Assembly (NCBI GenBank): GCA_977017575.1
Contig: CDRNVI010000069.1
Coordinates: 186,001 to 250,000 of the forward strand
DNA from: Paramoeba atlantica
Lineage: Eukaryota > Discosea
Length of the DNA stretch: 64,000 nucleotides
Direction of reading: 5' to 3'
Under the pieces are notes generated by a model. The model was not told where the DNA came from and did no database searches. It was given only the letters and a program-made list of their open reading frames with translations. Position 1 is the stretch's first letter; each line of letters opens with the position of its first letter. Of the stretch, positions 8,963 to 19,439 are shown piece after piece. A program made the position numbers and the translations under genes.

Positions 8963-10912
8963 TTACAAAAGTAAATCCTTCAAAGCACATGGAGTAAAAC
9001 CAGAGCGTTTATCATGCACATCTCGCACATGAACACTGTGGCGTATAATGCACACCTCCTTTGTGGTTCCCCAAAAGTAAGTGGTCTTGTCGTACACGGA
9101 TTTGGGTACTTGAGAAAAGGGAATGCCATAGCCCAATGCCAGCATCCGCAAGCACTGCACTATTCGACCTGAGACCAACGCATTGTAAAAGCTTATCGAA
9201 CAAAGTTCCTCGGAAGAAGTATCCGCGGAAGGCGTTTTCATGGACGATTTCGCATTGTCCTCGCAAAGATCACGAATACGGCTGCTAATTTGAGTGAGCG
9301 CATCCTTACTTACTGTACTTTCAAACTTCTCATCCGTAGATGAGGCAAGAGTTTTCTCACGCGCTCGTTTCTGAAATTCGTGTATGACACTGCGTACTGT
9401 TTGAGTTACGATTGGATCCAAGCAGAATTCGTCATTCTGGCAAAATGCTTTTGCAATTTCGGAAAAAAGTGTCCAGAGAATTTTCACATTCGGAAAAGAC
9501 ATTTCGCGTATGAGCACATAGTAAACTGGAAGGAAAACAGATTTCAGATGTAGTATTCGTGTGTTCCGAGGCAGGAAACTGAGGAACTCGACGTAATTCA
9601 GCGCGAGAATATCAAAATTAGAGGACATAGATCCGATCTCCGACTGTAAGACACTGATAAACCATTCTGGATTCTGACTTTGTGTAATAAGACGCTGCAG
9701 CAGCGAGCTTGAAAATTTATAAAGAATGCTACAGGATGCTGGAGCTATATCCTCACCGGAGGAGTCATTGTTGCTGTCGAGGTCATTTTCGATTTGTAGT
9801 TCGGAGAGCTTGGTAAGGGCATTCGGACAGAGGAAGTTCCTTATTGACAAGTATTTCCAGGAAGAATTGTTGAAAACTTTAGGGTGAGATAAAGAGTGGC
9901 ATAAAAAGTCGTACATTTTTTCAGTTATACCGCTGCGGTGCAATTGTTCACAAGTGTCCCCGCTATATGCCAACCAAGGAATTATCATGTGTGCAAGAGA
10001 AAGAGGAGGATATATTGGCAATAAGTCGCACAAATTCGTCGCTTCGGATCTCTCCTTCACTTTTTGATAAATTCTCCACAACTCTGGAATTATGACATGT
10101 TGAAACAGTGCCTGGACATGCCCTCTTGTGAGAAGTCTTTCCCAAAGCCGGAGCTCGTTGGCCGCTTGTTCGGCGGAACGAAACCCGTGCAAAGAAACAT
10201 CCTCAGAGTAGAAATTTTTGGATTTACTTTTCTTGGCACACCTCCCACATAGGAACGCATGGAGATCACAATTTTGTGGTTGAAAAAAATTGTGAAGTGC
10301 TTGTCGTAGCCACGGCATAATATGTGAAGCCATTGCACTAGAAATAGAATCCTCGTTGTTGTTCTCTCCCATCAAATTTATAGACGTCGCGAACTCATAT
10401 AGTGCTTGACAAGGTAAGGGCGGGTGAAACAAGCACACGGAACGACCACTGTACTCAACAACAAAGTCAGTTGTCGTGCGGGTGTCTACTATTTTCGCAG
10501 AGCTCGATCGGAGTAAAGCCGGCTTCCAGGAAAGTTCGAGTACACGGGACAAAAGCACGCATGCCACATCGCGATAACTTAATTCCCCACCCGATAGCGG
10601 ATACCTTTCTCTTACTCTGGTGAGAGCTAGGGCTACCGTCCTCAAAATGTTTCCACAGTTTGATTCCACCTCGATCCAATAGGTATCAGACACAGGACGC
10701 GTAGCAAGTTTTCCGAGAGACTGGATGACTTGACCGTAGATGGTGTCTGTCGCGTGCAGCGCGGCCCTTAGGCTGAGTAGCGTTGTAACGTCATGCAACA
10801 CTGCTGATTCCCTATCTTCCCGTAGTAGAAAATCACAAAAACTATCCTGAAGGTCTATTTCTTGGGACTCCCTGTCAGGTTGAATTGCTGCAGGATCTTC
10901 TCGCATCGACAT
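8963..10912 (-). CDS. TFIP11/Ntr1-like GCFC-domain protein
   Basis: This 649-residue protein resembles the GCFC part of TFIP11/Ntr1, the factor that helps the helicase Prp43/DHX15 disassemble spliceosomes. The middle contains PPLSLAHMIIPWLAYSG followed by WKYLSIRNFLCPNAL, which follow the GCFC pattern (a hydrophobic IIxPWL core and a later short W-box). The C-terminus (MLALGYGIPFSQVPKSVYDK, then TYFWG) resembles the TFIP11 C-terminal block in which a loop-forming PxPG-like segment precedes a YxFG core. The N-terminal G-patch that binds the helicase is not visible. A C-x2-C pair (CGRCAKK) sits near residue 225. In a trans-splicing organism the role would be nuclear. The assignment rests on short motifs only. 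Confidence 0.5.
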   Translation of the reverse strand: MSMREDPAAIQPDRESQEIDLQDSFCDFLLREDRESAVLHDVTTLLSLRAALHATDTIYGQVIQSLGKLATRPVSDTYWIEVESNCGNILRTVALALTRVRERYPLSGGELSYRDVACVLLSRVLELSWKPALLRSSSAKIVDTRTTTDFVVEYSGRSVCLFHPPLPCQALYEFATSINLMGENNNEDSISSAMASHIMPWLRQALHNFFQPQNCDLHAFLCGRCAKKSKSKNFYSEDVSLHGFRSAEQAANELRLWERLLTRGHVQALFQHVIIPELWRIYQKVKERSEATNLCDLLPIYPPLSLAHMIIPWLAYSGDTCEQLHRSGITEKMYDFLCHSLSHPKVFNNSSWKYLSIRNFLCPNALTKLSELQIENDLDSNNDSSGEDIAPASCSILYKFSSSLLQRLITQSQNPEWFISVLQSEIGSMSSNFDILALNYVEFLSFLPRNTRILHLKSVFLPVYYVLIREMSFPNVKILWTLFSEIAKAFCQNDEFCLDPIVTQTVRSVIHEFQKRAREKTLASSTDEKFESTVSKDALTQISSRIRDLCEDNAKSSMKTPSADTSSEELCSISFYNALVSGRIVQCLRMLALGYGIPFSQVPKSVYDKTTYFWGTTKEVCIIRHSVHVRDVHDKRSGFTPCALKDLLL

Positions 10913-11189
10913 GCAAGTATCAACCCAATGGCTTGCGAGGGTAGCGCATCAAACCATATGCATGTGTTCAAAAGTTAATTGCAAAAAAAACGGACACCGT
11001 AAAAATATTCGAAATATCAGATGACAGAACGTGTGAAAGCTAAAAATAACGAATGCCAGAAAGTACTGTGACTGATTTTATATCTAAGAGCTCAAAAAAG
11101 GCTCCCCAATTAGTGATTTTTCAAGACACGTATCTTCTTGAAACAGGAACCTAACAAGATGAAATCAACCCAATATGGCTTCCCTTCTC

Positions 11190-12026
11190 CTAAATCTCAT
11201 CAATATTCAGCTCCCCTATATTCGGAAGCGGCGGCATACTGCGTTGGGCGGGAATCACCTCCCCTGGGCGCGTCGCACTCCCACGCCCACCCACCTTCCC
11301 CGCCCCACTCGCTTCAGTTTCCTCCCCTGTCTTCCTCTCCCGCCCACGTTCCTTCGCGAGCCTCGTCTTGAACGTGTCCTGTCGTTTCCTCATCGTCTTC
11401 CCCGAGTGCCGGTCATACTTTGTGTACACCGGGACATCAGGCTCCAGACTCTCCTCCGAGTGTCCTGAATCACTCCCCTCCTCCTCCTCCCCCTCCTCCC
11501 CCCTCCCCGATCCCCCCTCCCCTTCGGACTCCATACCCTCCGAATCGGATGAGATCTCCCACCCCTCATTGGGCACCGGCGTCCCCTCCCCCCCCGCCCC
11601 CGCCCCCCTGGTGAACCGGACATTCCCCGCGCTCTCCTCCGCCTCCTCGACCATCCCCCCGCGCCCCACCACGGACCACCGGGAGGTGTCCGGGATGTGC
11701 CCCAGGCGCTGCAGCTCGGCGGCCTCCTCGGAGGTGTAGCGCAGCAGGACGTCGACGACGGGGGAGCCGGTCTGGAACGCGCGGGCCCCGCACAGCACGA
11801 CGTTGCCGAGGTTGATCCACATCCGGCGCACGATCTTGCCCCGGATCACCCCGAGGAGGTCGAGCCCGGAGAAGAGGTGGACGCGGACCCGGTTGCACCC
11901 CAGCATGGCGGTGCAGATGCCGTACTCCTGGCCCTCCTCGCGCAGGATGAGCTCCTTTTTGACGTTTTGGTTTTTGCTGCTGCCTTTTTTGCGGTTCTTG
12001 CCGCCCATCCCGGTGTTTTTCGGCAT
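11190..12026 (-). CDS. EIF1A: translation initiation factor eIF1A with long acidic insert
   Basis: eIF1A binds the A site of the small ribosomal subunit and promotes scanning. The start MPKNTGMGGKNRKKG is the classical basic N-terminal tail, followed by the OB fold (ELILREEGQEYGICTAMLG, RVRVHLFSGLDLLGVIRGKI, MWINLGNVVLCG). The protein is 278 residues against about 145-180 usually: an acidic, Gly/Glu-rich stretch of about 130 residues follows the OB fold. It still ends GELNIDEI, like the eIF5B-binding C-terminal tail of the family. The frame is open upstream to 12410 but codes a low-complexity sequence without an ATG, so 12026 is the start. A pyrimidine-rich minisatellite lies directly upstream. 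Confidence 0.93.
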   Translation of the reverse strand: MPKNTGMGGKNRKKGSSKNQNVKKELILREEGQEYGICTAMLGCNRVRVHLFSGLDLLGVIRGKIVRRMWINLGNVVLCGARAFQTGSPVVDVLLRYTSEEAAELQRLGHIPDTSRWSVVGRGGMVEEAEESAGNVRFTRGAGAGGEGTPVPNEGWEISSDSEGMESEGEGGSGRGEEGEEEEGSDSGHSEESLEPDVPVYTKYDRHSGKTMRKRQDTFKTRLAKERGRERKTGEETEASGAGKVGGRGSATRPGEVIPAQRSMPPLPNIGELNIDEI

Positions 12027-12180
12027 GGGGTGGGGGAGAGGGAGGTGAAAAGGAAAAGAAAAGAAAGAGAAAAGGAGAATGAGATAAATAAAAGGAATGA
12101 GGTAAATAAAAGGAGAATAAAATAAAAGGAGAATAAGATAAATAAAAGGAGAATAAAATAAATAAAAGGAGAATAAAAGC
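12027..12180. repeat. purine/pyrimidine minisatellite upstream of eIF1A
   Basis: Between about 12055 and 12178 the unit AAATAAAAGGAGAATAA and variants are repeated roughly six times. On the coding strand of eIF1A this reads as repeated TTATTCTCCTTTTATTTA, which is a pyrimidine-rich tract placed just before the start codon. It could serve as the polypyrimidine tract for trans-splicing; that role is inferred. Confidence 0.6.
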
Positions 12181-12526
12181 CACGTTGATGAGAGCTCAGG
12201 CCCGTGTGATGGTGGCCAGGATGTCCGACGAGGACTCCAATTCACCTCTAGTCCTGAACTAGAGGCCTGGTGTACTATGGAGTGGTTTTTAGAGGGGTTT
12301 TTAAAAAAAGGAGAAAAGGGAGAGGCGTGGAGAAGAGGGTGGGGTAGAGAAGAGACTTCGGGTAGGGGAAATAGAGTAGAGTGAACAAAAAAAGGCCTGT
12401 TGGTGTTCATAAACCCCCGTGCAATTTAGGGTATACTATTTTGGTATACAGACTCATTAGTGTACAAATTGGTGCACACCCGAATTTGATCACCTTGAGA
12501 TTAGAGAATTTACTGGACATTTGGTG

Positions 12527-14250
12527 TTACATCCGAATTCGTACGGATATTTTGTCTTCGCTCAATGTAAAGTGTTCGGGATGAGATTGTAGGAAGTGAC
12601 AGACCCCACCTTTCATTCTGCGAAGGACCGTGCGTGCATCACTCGGTAGTTGCACACCGATCTCAGAGACATTCATTGGAAGGAGGGGTTGACCTAAGAA
12701 CAGTTTTCGAAGCTCTTGAAGCAGGACATCGTCATTGAAATACGGATTTTCTACCGTAGCGCTCGGGCTCGCATTGTCGTCCTCGGTGGCTCGACGTACA
12801 AGATACTCTTTTTCAAAAGTACTTTTTTCTTGCACATAACGCATGTTTTCCGTGACAACGACACGGTCGGGAAATTTCTGGAACCACTTTGCAAAAGTAC
12901 ACATACTGCATTAAGACCCTTCGTAACGTGGTGATACGCGGCTCTCTGTTCATCACTAATATTTTCCAATACGGCTTCCAGTAGACCTTTTAAAGGGACG
13001 CACATACCCTGTTCTGGTAGTTTCAGAAAAACCTGCTCCATTAAATTTTGATTCCAACAATCGAATTCCTCGACGCTCATTGACACTTCCTTATCTCGTG
13101 CTTCCTCCAAATCTCTAAACTCTGTAAAATCAGGTGTAGCACATGCTTGGTTAGCATATTCGCGGGCGATTTTATTTTCATTACTGTTAAACCTCTGTTG
13201 AAACTCCGTCTGGATAAGCGTCGTATAGGGTGCGAAGCTGCAAGGGGGACATATCTCGGGATGTTTTTCACGTATGCGACTTCGTATTCTGGGATGTTTC
13301 GAGTCTTCCATATTCATTTCAAACGCCTTAGGATATAGGAATGCAATGGTAGGTAAACGAAACGGTGCGGTATGTAGCCACGTCTTGCATGACGGAAATA
13401 AAAAAGTTTTACACGCGAAGGAAACAGGAACAAAGTGTGCTGGTAACCCACAAGCCAATAAAACAATAAATTCTCGAGACAACCCCAAGTGCTCGCCATC
13501 CGCAGGAGGAAGCTCTGTCGAGGAACAGCTTGGAATTCTTTTAATGTATATGACTTGGTGAACCGGCATGAAGCCTATACGACAATCCTTGCAAAGAAAA
13601 ACATATAATTTTCTTACAGGGGTTTTCTCCCATAATGCTTTCATCTCCGGAGCTAACTTCTTGACCAATGTCTCAAGCTGCACAAAATAGTTCGGAGCAA
13701 GCAGAAGCAAAGCAGATGCCAGACGTTTAGTTAACATCACACATTCCGTATCCCCAATATTAAACACATCCCTGGCGATAGCTTCAAAGTCTTTTCGCAG
13801 TAAGAAGGCCACCTTGGTGGGATTCCACTGCACCGTGTAATGCTCTGCAAGTGTATCATCACTTTGTATGGTTGTCAAGACTTCGCATGGAGGTCGGTTG
13901 TAGTAGAGATATGAAAAGCAATCAAGCCGCGCCCATCCCTGTTTTGGGACATATAGCTCAAGAAAACGCTTCAAATCACCTGGTGAGGGTAGAAAATTTC
14001 CGTTAGCGTCTACTCGACGTCGCACCTTTGTGCCGTCATGGCTCAGTTGAAACCCAGCGGGATATTCTTTCAAAAAATTTTGTATTGACCCAAACGAGAC
14101 GTCCAGCACGCCTTGCACTCTCTTAGGCAACTTCATCTGTATGGTAGAGACGGTAGATACTGAGTGGTAGGGAACGTTTTTAGCAATGCTATAGGCAATC
14201 TCATGAGGCAAGGTAATAGGAGAATGAAACCGTCGCTGTGAACGCATCAT
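12527..14250 (-). CDS. mitochondrial wHTH-repeat-type paralog 1 (frame broken)
   Basis: This is a member of the six-protein family in this window. The N-terminal motif FLKEYPAGFQLSHDG matches the F(L/V)xxYPxxFxLxxD blocks of its paralogs, then PNYFVQLETLVKKLAPEMK and FPSCKTWLHTAPFRLPTIAF follow the family order. Its upstream frame (from 12751) changes near 12895-12905 to the frame that ends at 12527. The second part (MCTFAKWFQKFPDRVVV, EKEYLVRRATEDDN, GGVCHFLQSHPEHF) aligns with the uninterrupted C-terminus of the neighbour at 14641-16434, so one gene spans both frames. The break may be a real lesion, a frameshift signal or an assembly error. The first ATG is at 14250. Confidence 0.7.
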
Positions 14251-14640
14251 TCTGTTCAACAGGACTCACATGTGAAAAGGGGTGCAACACTTATTCGAAT
14301 ATTTTAGAGAACTACAAGATTCCCTTTTCGAAGTAGAGTCCATAAACAACGCAAGTACATGTATGCCCGATGTTTAGCTATTTCTGTGAGGAAACGTCAC
14401 GGTCCCAATTCGAGCACATGTCAAGGAAGAAGGAACGAAGAAAACTTTTTTAAGATTTCATAGGGTGGACCACTACACTAGAAGTACATACACTAGAAGG
14501 GGAGGACTGGGAGGGTAAACACACTACATTCCATAAGGTATGTGTTATGATCAGCATAGCTACAGTATGACATAGCTATGAACGTCATAGTTATGTTTTT
14601 CTAGAATCGTATTGTTGAAAAAGCTTTCCTGTTACCCAAA
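14251..14640. other. intergenic, nothing recognised
   Basis: AT-rich spacer between two paralogs. I see only a short direct repeat (CACTAGAAG near 14475 and 14491) and a small inverted motif around CATAGCTA at 14555-14580. No gene or element is supported. Confidence 0.3.
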
Positions 14641-16434
14641 CTACTGTACTTGATGGGATTCTTTTTTTAGATAAACTAGATGTGATTCACTATCATAAAT
14701 AAAGTGATCTGATTGCGACTGAATAAATTTCAAAACACCCCCGGCAGATCTCCGAAGTGCTGTCTGCGTTGCACGAGGCAAAGTGTTATGTATGTTGTAT
14801 ATGGAAATCGGTATTTTAGGACTAACAAGGAATAATTTACGAATCTCATTGAGTGAAGCATCTTCAGTGTAGTAAATATTCTGCTTCTGAGACGTGTCAT
14901 GTACCGCATCATCATCAGTGGCACGCCGCACAAGATAATCTTTCTCGTACCTTCGGTACTTGTCACAATATTGTATGCGTTCCTCCATAAAGAATTTACG
15001 AGGATTCTTTCGCAAAAGGCAAAAGAAGGATTCTCCATGTATAACTCCGGCTCGAAAGCGAAAATTCGGAGATCTTTCGACAGCTGAATTGAGGAACATG
15101 TGATACAAATCCCACGATGCAATGCTCTCCCCACTGTCCGGAAGTAACTCCCATATTATGTTGATCGCTTCTGCGCGATCAGCTGTATCTGCTTTTTGTG
15201 TGTCAGGCTTCCATTTCGTTATATCTTTAAATACTTTCAAACACGTGTCGGAGCAAACGGTTTCAGCAAAAGATTTTGCCTGACAGTTTTCCGGAAGGTT
15301 CAGTCGCCGAAAAAATTCCTCTTCGACACCTTCCCCATAGGGTGATTCATCACTGGGAGGACAAATTTCAGGGTGAGTTGTTCTCAAAAGACTTCGAACA
15401 AGATATGACGTTCCGAACAAACCAGTGCAGCATTTTTTGTCGAAGGCGCGTGGGAACAAAGAAACAATAGTAGAGAGACGAAATTCGCAGGATTTCAGCC
15501 ACGCTTTTACAGACGGAAATATATATTTATCTGCAACCTGTACAGCCACGAAGTTGTCTGGAAGGCTGCAGGCCAAAGACAACACCATTTTTAAAGGAAC
15601 GAAATATTCACTGTATTGCTCTGTGCAGCATGGAATATCCCTAACCTCGGGACGACGACGTACAAAGACTTCGCCGGTAGGTAGAAAAGTGGATATTTGA
15701 AATTTATCAAGGAAAGGATAGAAAAACCTGGGAGGATCTGCTTTAATTGTTCGCTGTACTTCAGCAGGGAGCCTCTTCTTCACCGCATAAAGGCTAACGA
15801 AATAATCTGGAATAAGTGACTCCATGATGTTGGAAGCAAATTTAGACATTAAAACCAAATTACTCGAGCCTATGGGATAAACTCCCTGGGCACGTTCCGT
15901 AAAACTACGTCGTGCTAAGAATGATGTTTTTAACACATCCCATTCGACCACGTATGCCTCGGATAAGGCATCGCTGCTTTGTATTCCAGATACCACGTAG
16001 CTGGGTTTTTGGTCATGGTATATTGAACAAAACTTGTCAAGACGGATCCATCCGTCTTCTGGAACGTACTGCTCCAAAAATTTCTCCAGGTCACCTGGTT
16101 GAGGAGTGCGACTGCCGTCTCCATCTAAACAAAGCCGAATATGACACTCATCTCGACTAAGTTGAAAAGCGGCGGGGTGTTTTTTCACGTAAGAAGCTAA
16201 ACTATTACCATATTCTTCGCTAAGTAGAGTTTTGATTTCGTTCTTCATTTTTGCATGTAGTCCCTGCACTGAGTCCTTTTTTGACCGGCGTAGAAAATAC
16301 ACTAAGACACATGCAATTTCACAAGACATTAAACGCTCCGGGGCTAATCTCACTAAAGACCTCCACATTGAAAGGTAGAGTAAGTATGAATTGTCGCATG
16401 CGGCTCTACTTTGTAAAATTAGATACACTGTCAT
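14641..16434 (-). CDS. mitochondrial wHTH-repeat-type paralog 2
   Basis: This intact 597-residue protein belongs to the same family as the genes at 12527, 16823, 26787, 28914 and 43518. It begins with a basic, hydrophobic segment (MWRSLVRLAPERLMSCEIAC from residue 23) compatible with mitochondrial import. Family blocks in order: LASYVKKHPAAFQLSRDE near residue 80, PDYFVSLYAVKKRLPAEVQ near 210, VLSLACSLPDNFVAVQVADK then FPSVKAWLKSCEFRLSTIV near 300, HPEICPPSDESPYGEG near 350, EKDYLVRRATDDD near 510, and ATQTALRRSAGGVLKFIQSQ at the C-terminus. The blocks resemble winged-helix repeats in kinetoplastid mitochondrial RNA-processing proteins such as those of the RNA-editing substrate-binding complex; that link is inference. 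Confidence 0.75.
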   Translation of the reverse strand: MTVYLILQSRAACDNSYLLYLSMWRSLVRLAPERLMSCEIACVLVYFLRRSKKDSVQGLHAKMKNEIKTLLSEEYGNSLASYVKKHPAAFQLSRDECHIRLCLDGDGSRTPQPGDLEKFLEQYVPEDGWIRLDKFCSIYHDQKPSYVVSGIQSSDALSEAYVVEWDVLKTSFLARRSFTERAQGVYPIGSSNLVLMSKFASNIMESLIPDYFVSLYAVKKRLPAEVQRTIKADPPRFFYPFLDKFQISTFLPTGEVFVRRRPEVRDIPCCTEQYSEYFVPLKMVLSLACSLPDNFVAVQVADKYIFPSVKAWLKSCEFRLSTIVSLFPRAFDKKCCTGLFGTSYLVRSLLRTTHPEICPPSDESPYGEGVEEEFFRRLNLPENCQAKSFAETVCSDTCLKVFKDITKWKPDTQKADTADRAEAINIIWELLPDSGESIASWDLYHMFLNSAVERSPNFRFRAGVIHGESFFCLLRKNPRKFFMEERIQYCDKYRRYEKDYLVRRATDDDAVHDTSQKQNIYYTEDASLNEIRKLFLVSPKIPISIYNIHNTLPRATQTALRRSAGGVLKFIQSQSDHFIYDSESHLVYLKKESHQVQ

Positions 16435-16822
16435 ACTGCTCTCACTTCAATAAATCTTTTCAACTCATGAAAAAGTATCACATTTTTTTGCTATCACTTT
16501 ATTACTGTATATCAGATGCTATTGCTCCTTATAAACCTGATTGTACTACGCTTCCCACGATGAAGAAGCCAGTTGCAAGTGGTGGCCCTTCCAATGCAAA
16601 GTAGCGTTCTCAAGTTTTACATACAGACATCGAAAATCCCCCAGGTGTTGGAGGAACCCTTACACTCATTAGAAAGAATTTAGAATCACTGCGTAAATTT
16701 GTTAAACAAAGATGCACAATAGAGGTTGTTCAACGCAATATTGAAACTATTTCTTCGAAAACAAAGTCCCTTGCACCTTCTTCTATTTTGTGTGTGTACT
16801 CTCAACAAAGAGTAATCAAGCG
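16435..16822. other. intergenic, nothing recognised
   Basis: AT-rich spacer between two paralogs on the same strand. Pyrimidine runs near 16790-16800 on the plus strand do not obviously mark an element. No gene is supported. Confidence 0.3.
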
Positions 16823-18550
16823 TTACGATTCCTTTAGATAAATTAGTGCCGAATCGCTTCCATGTGGTTCCATTCGAAACACTTTCGGATGGTTCGCGAT
16901 GAACTTACGCCATCCGCCCATAAAGCGAAGGGCTCTCCGCGCCTGACTCGGTAACATAAATAGAATGCCTGTAGGAGATTTTCCATTGCGGTCATTTTTG
17001 AGAAATGTTTCTCGAATGGCCTGAATGAGGGCCTCTGACGTGAGGTATGGGTTCTGTTGCCCTTGGCGATGCGATGTCTCTGCAGGACTCTGCTGCGCCG
17101 CCTTACTAACTATCCAGTCGTATGCACGACCCATTTGCACCTCCTCTACATGGAGTCGCTCTGGAAAACGTTTAACAAACTTCAGTAGTGAATTTCTATG
17201 TTTCAGTGTGATAGTGTTCTTGATCTTACGATATCGATCAGCGGGAACGAAGTCACGAAGACGAATCATTAAATCATACAATCGTATAGGATCATGGGAC
17301 TCATTAAGAACAAGATCTAGAGCATCCAATATTTCACTTGGTTCTAGTACGGGAGCATCTTTGCTAATCACAACGTCGTCTTTCCTTACCAAACGAAATA
17401 TTTTCCTTTGAAATAACTTGTCAGAAGGTTCGGAAACAAGTTCATTAAGCTCTTTAATTGTCTCCGGGCTCTGTTTCATCAGTTTTGCCTCAAACTCAGC
17501 TTCCGCTTCTAAAGTAAATGCCTGTTCGGTAGATGGCGCTAAATGTGGATACTTCATTCGCAGCGCTGAGCTGACTTTACCATACGGTTCTATATTAATC
17601 GCCTTGGGATACATTTGGGCGAGATCGGAAAGAGAAAATGCTGCACATTTTGCACCCCATTTCATTACGGAAGGAAATACAGCGCCCTGGGCGTAGAGAA
17701 CCGAGACCGGCGTGGTAGGGAGTGAGAACGCGAGCTTTAGCATGAGCTTTGGGTGTAAGTCGTAGGCCTCATAGATGGGCCACTTGTTTTCTTCTTCTTC
17801 AACCGAGCGCGTGGCGCCCCACTTCCGTACGTACGGGGGATCATTACGAAGGCAAGCCATTTCTAGCACTTCATCACAAAACCCTAGAGCCTGAGATACA
17901 TTTACGGAATTGTGCCACCTGTGCTCATCTAAATTGGCATCCATTTTCCCTTGTCGAAGTAGCATAGGAAACGGAACCCAAAAATTGGGCGCAAAGCTCT
18001 TGATGATTTTAAGAAGTGTCGGTGCCTTAATGCAAGTTGAGTTATCACCCAGCGAAACTCTCCCCCCAGTCGATTCCCAAAACTTCTTGCGTATAATGTA
18101 TTCCTTCTCGCTATTGGAGCATGCTTTTTGAAGATCAAAAATTTCAGCACAAGATGGGTCGTTTGATAGGTGTGAAATCACGTAAGACTTTCGCAATTTA
18201 GGGTGTAGTAGTCTACAAAAATCTTCAATTAGTAGGAATCCGAATTTCGGCACATATCTTTTCAATGCTTCACTTAACTGGGAGGACGAAGGAATGTGTT
18301 CGCGCACCTTCAAACGAACTATGGTTTCATCCCGATTCAAAAGAAACAATTCGGGGTAACGTTTAACAAATTTTATCATATCATACTGCTCAGCCGCAGC
18401 AACTTTAACAGGAACAGCAGCTTTACTTGTGATATTCGCTATAAATCGCTGGTTTTTCTCTGCGACTTTTAGCGTTTTTTGGAGCCACACTAATAAGTCA
18501 GTCGGATGGACAAGAGTGTCCATCCGAAAGCGCGACGAAATACGGAACAT
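16823..18550 (-). CDS. mitochondrial wHTH-repeat-type paralog 3
   Basis: This intact 575-residue family member starts MFRISSRFRMDTLVHP. Family blocks include MIKFVKRYPELFLLNRDE near residue 60-75, PNFWVPFPMLLRQGK near 195, LMLKLAFSLPTTPVSVLYAQ followed by FPSVMKWGAKCAAFSLSDL near 270-310, YPHLAPSTEQAFTLEAEAEF near 330, a second FVKRFPERLHVEEVQMG block near 475, NPYLTSEALIQAIRETFL near 520 and ARRALRFMGGWRKFIANHP at the end. Two separate (F/L)xxxYPxxF blocks plus the C-terminal GGxxKFIxxHP block suggest at least three copies of a winged-helix-like unit. I infer RNA binding in the mitochondrion; no catalytic motif is visible. Confidence 0.75.
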   Translation of the reverse strand: MFRISSRFRMDTLVHPTDLLVWLQKTLKVAEKNQRFIANITSKAAVPVKVAAAEQYDMIKFVKRYPELFLLNRDETIVRLKVREHIPSSSQLSEALKRYVPKFGFLLIEDFCRLLHPKLRKSYVISHLSNDPSCAEIFDLQKACSNSEKEYIIRKKFWESTGGRVSLGDNSTCIKAPTLLKIIKSFAPNFWVPFPMLLRQGKMDANLDEHRWHNSVNVSQALGFCDEVLEMACLRNDPPYVRKWGATRSVEEEENKWPIYEAYDLHPKLMLKLAFSLPTTPVSVLYAQGAVFPSVMKWGAKCAAFSLSDLAQMYPKAINIEPYGKVSSALRMKYPHLAPSTEQAFTLEAEAEFEAKLMKQSPETIKELNELVSEPSDKLFQRKIFRLVRKDDVVISKDAPVLEPSEILDALDLVLNESHDPIRLYDLMIRLRDFVPADRYRKIKNTITLKHRNSLLKFVKRFPERLHVEEVQMGRAYDWIVSKAAQQSPAETSHRQGQQNPYLTSEALIQAIRETFLKNDRNGKSPTGILFMLPSQARRALRFMGGWRKFIANHPKVFRMEPHGSDSALIYLKES

Positions 18551-19437
18551 GTTAACTAGACATCGCGCAAATACCTATAATAAACTTCCGAGTAGTAAGG
18601 TGGAAAAACCTTTTCACATGACTATTAACAATTTAGCATGATAACTATTAATAATTTTACCGCTATGGTTGCAGGTACTCGCAAAAGGGGTTTGTTTCGA
18701 AAAGAGGACAAATAAGTAGGGGGGCGGAGCTATGACAGTTAAGTGGGGGGAGTCACAGTTCGTGCATACTTAAAAAATACTGTTTACGAATCTTTATAGG
18801 TCAGCTTTAGTACCATCAGTAAAATAGTGTGTACTTTGTTGCTTGTCAAAATAGACGTATCATATGAAAATGTCCCTAAGGTATGCGGGCGCGAACGTGA
18901 CCACCGCAACAGCACCGGGAACGCAAGCGGCCACGCGCCTATTGTAGAAGAAGAAAATGTTGCATCAATTTTTGATTTATCTTCTGCGACATAGCAACAT
19001 GAAGCTGACGATGCCCTGTGGAGTCCGCGACGTACAATTACGCGTACAACCAAAAACCTGAAGAAATGGCATTGCCGGTAAAAAGGGAATATTTTTGTAC
19101 CAACTCTTCCGATTGACAGAAAACAATTTTTGTAATATTCGAATAAATTCCAATAATTTATAAGAATCTTTCATTACAAAGGAACTGTTATGCAAAGAAA
19201 GTTAGCACCACCTTTAAAATCATTTTTCGTGCAACAACATGAGCCTTGACTGCGAAGGGTATGAAACATTTCAGTGAATAAAATCCTACCATTGGCGTAC
19301 AGGATGACCATTCCTTCCTAGGATGTGTAAAAACTCTTCAGCGCCGTGCGAAGGTGAAAGGAAAATAAATATCAAAATATTTAAGACTGTGCAAGAAAAT
19401 TTAAAGAAATCTTCTTCGGTTTGCCTAAAAAAGAACC
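18551..19437. other. intergenic DNA at the edge of an accessory block
   Basis: No gene is convincing; the small minus-strand frames at 18784-19195 lack recognisable motifs. A G-rich motif followed by TCACAG lies at 18755-18765, like the ends of the TA-flanked elements. This marks the start of about 8 kb of mobile DNA that separates two groups of paralogs. Confidence 0.3.
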
Positions 19438-19439
19438 TA

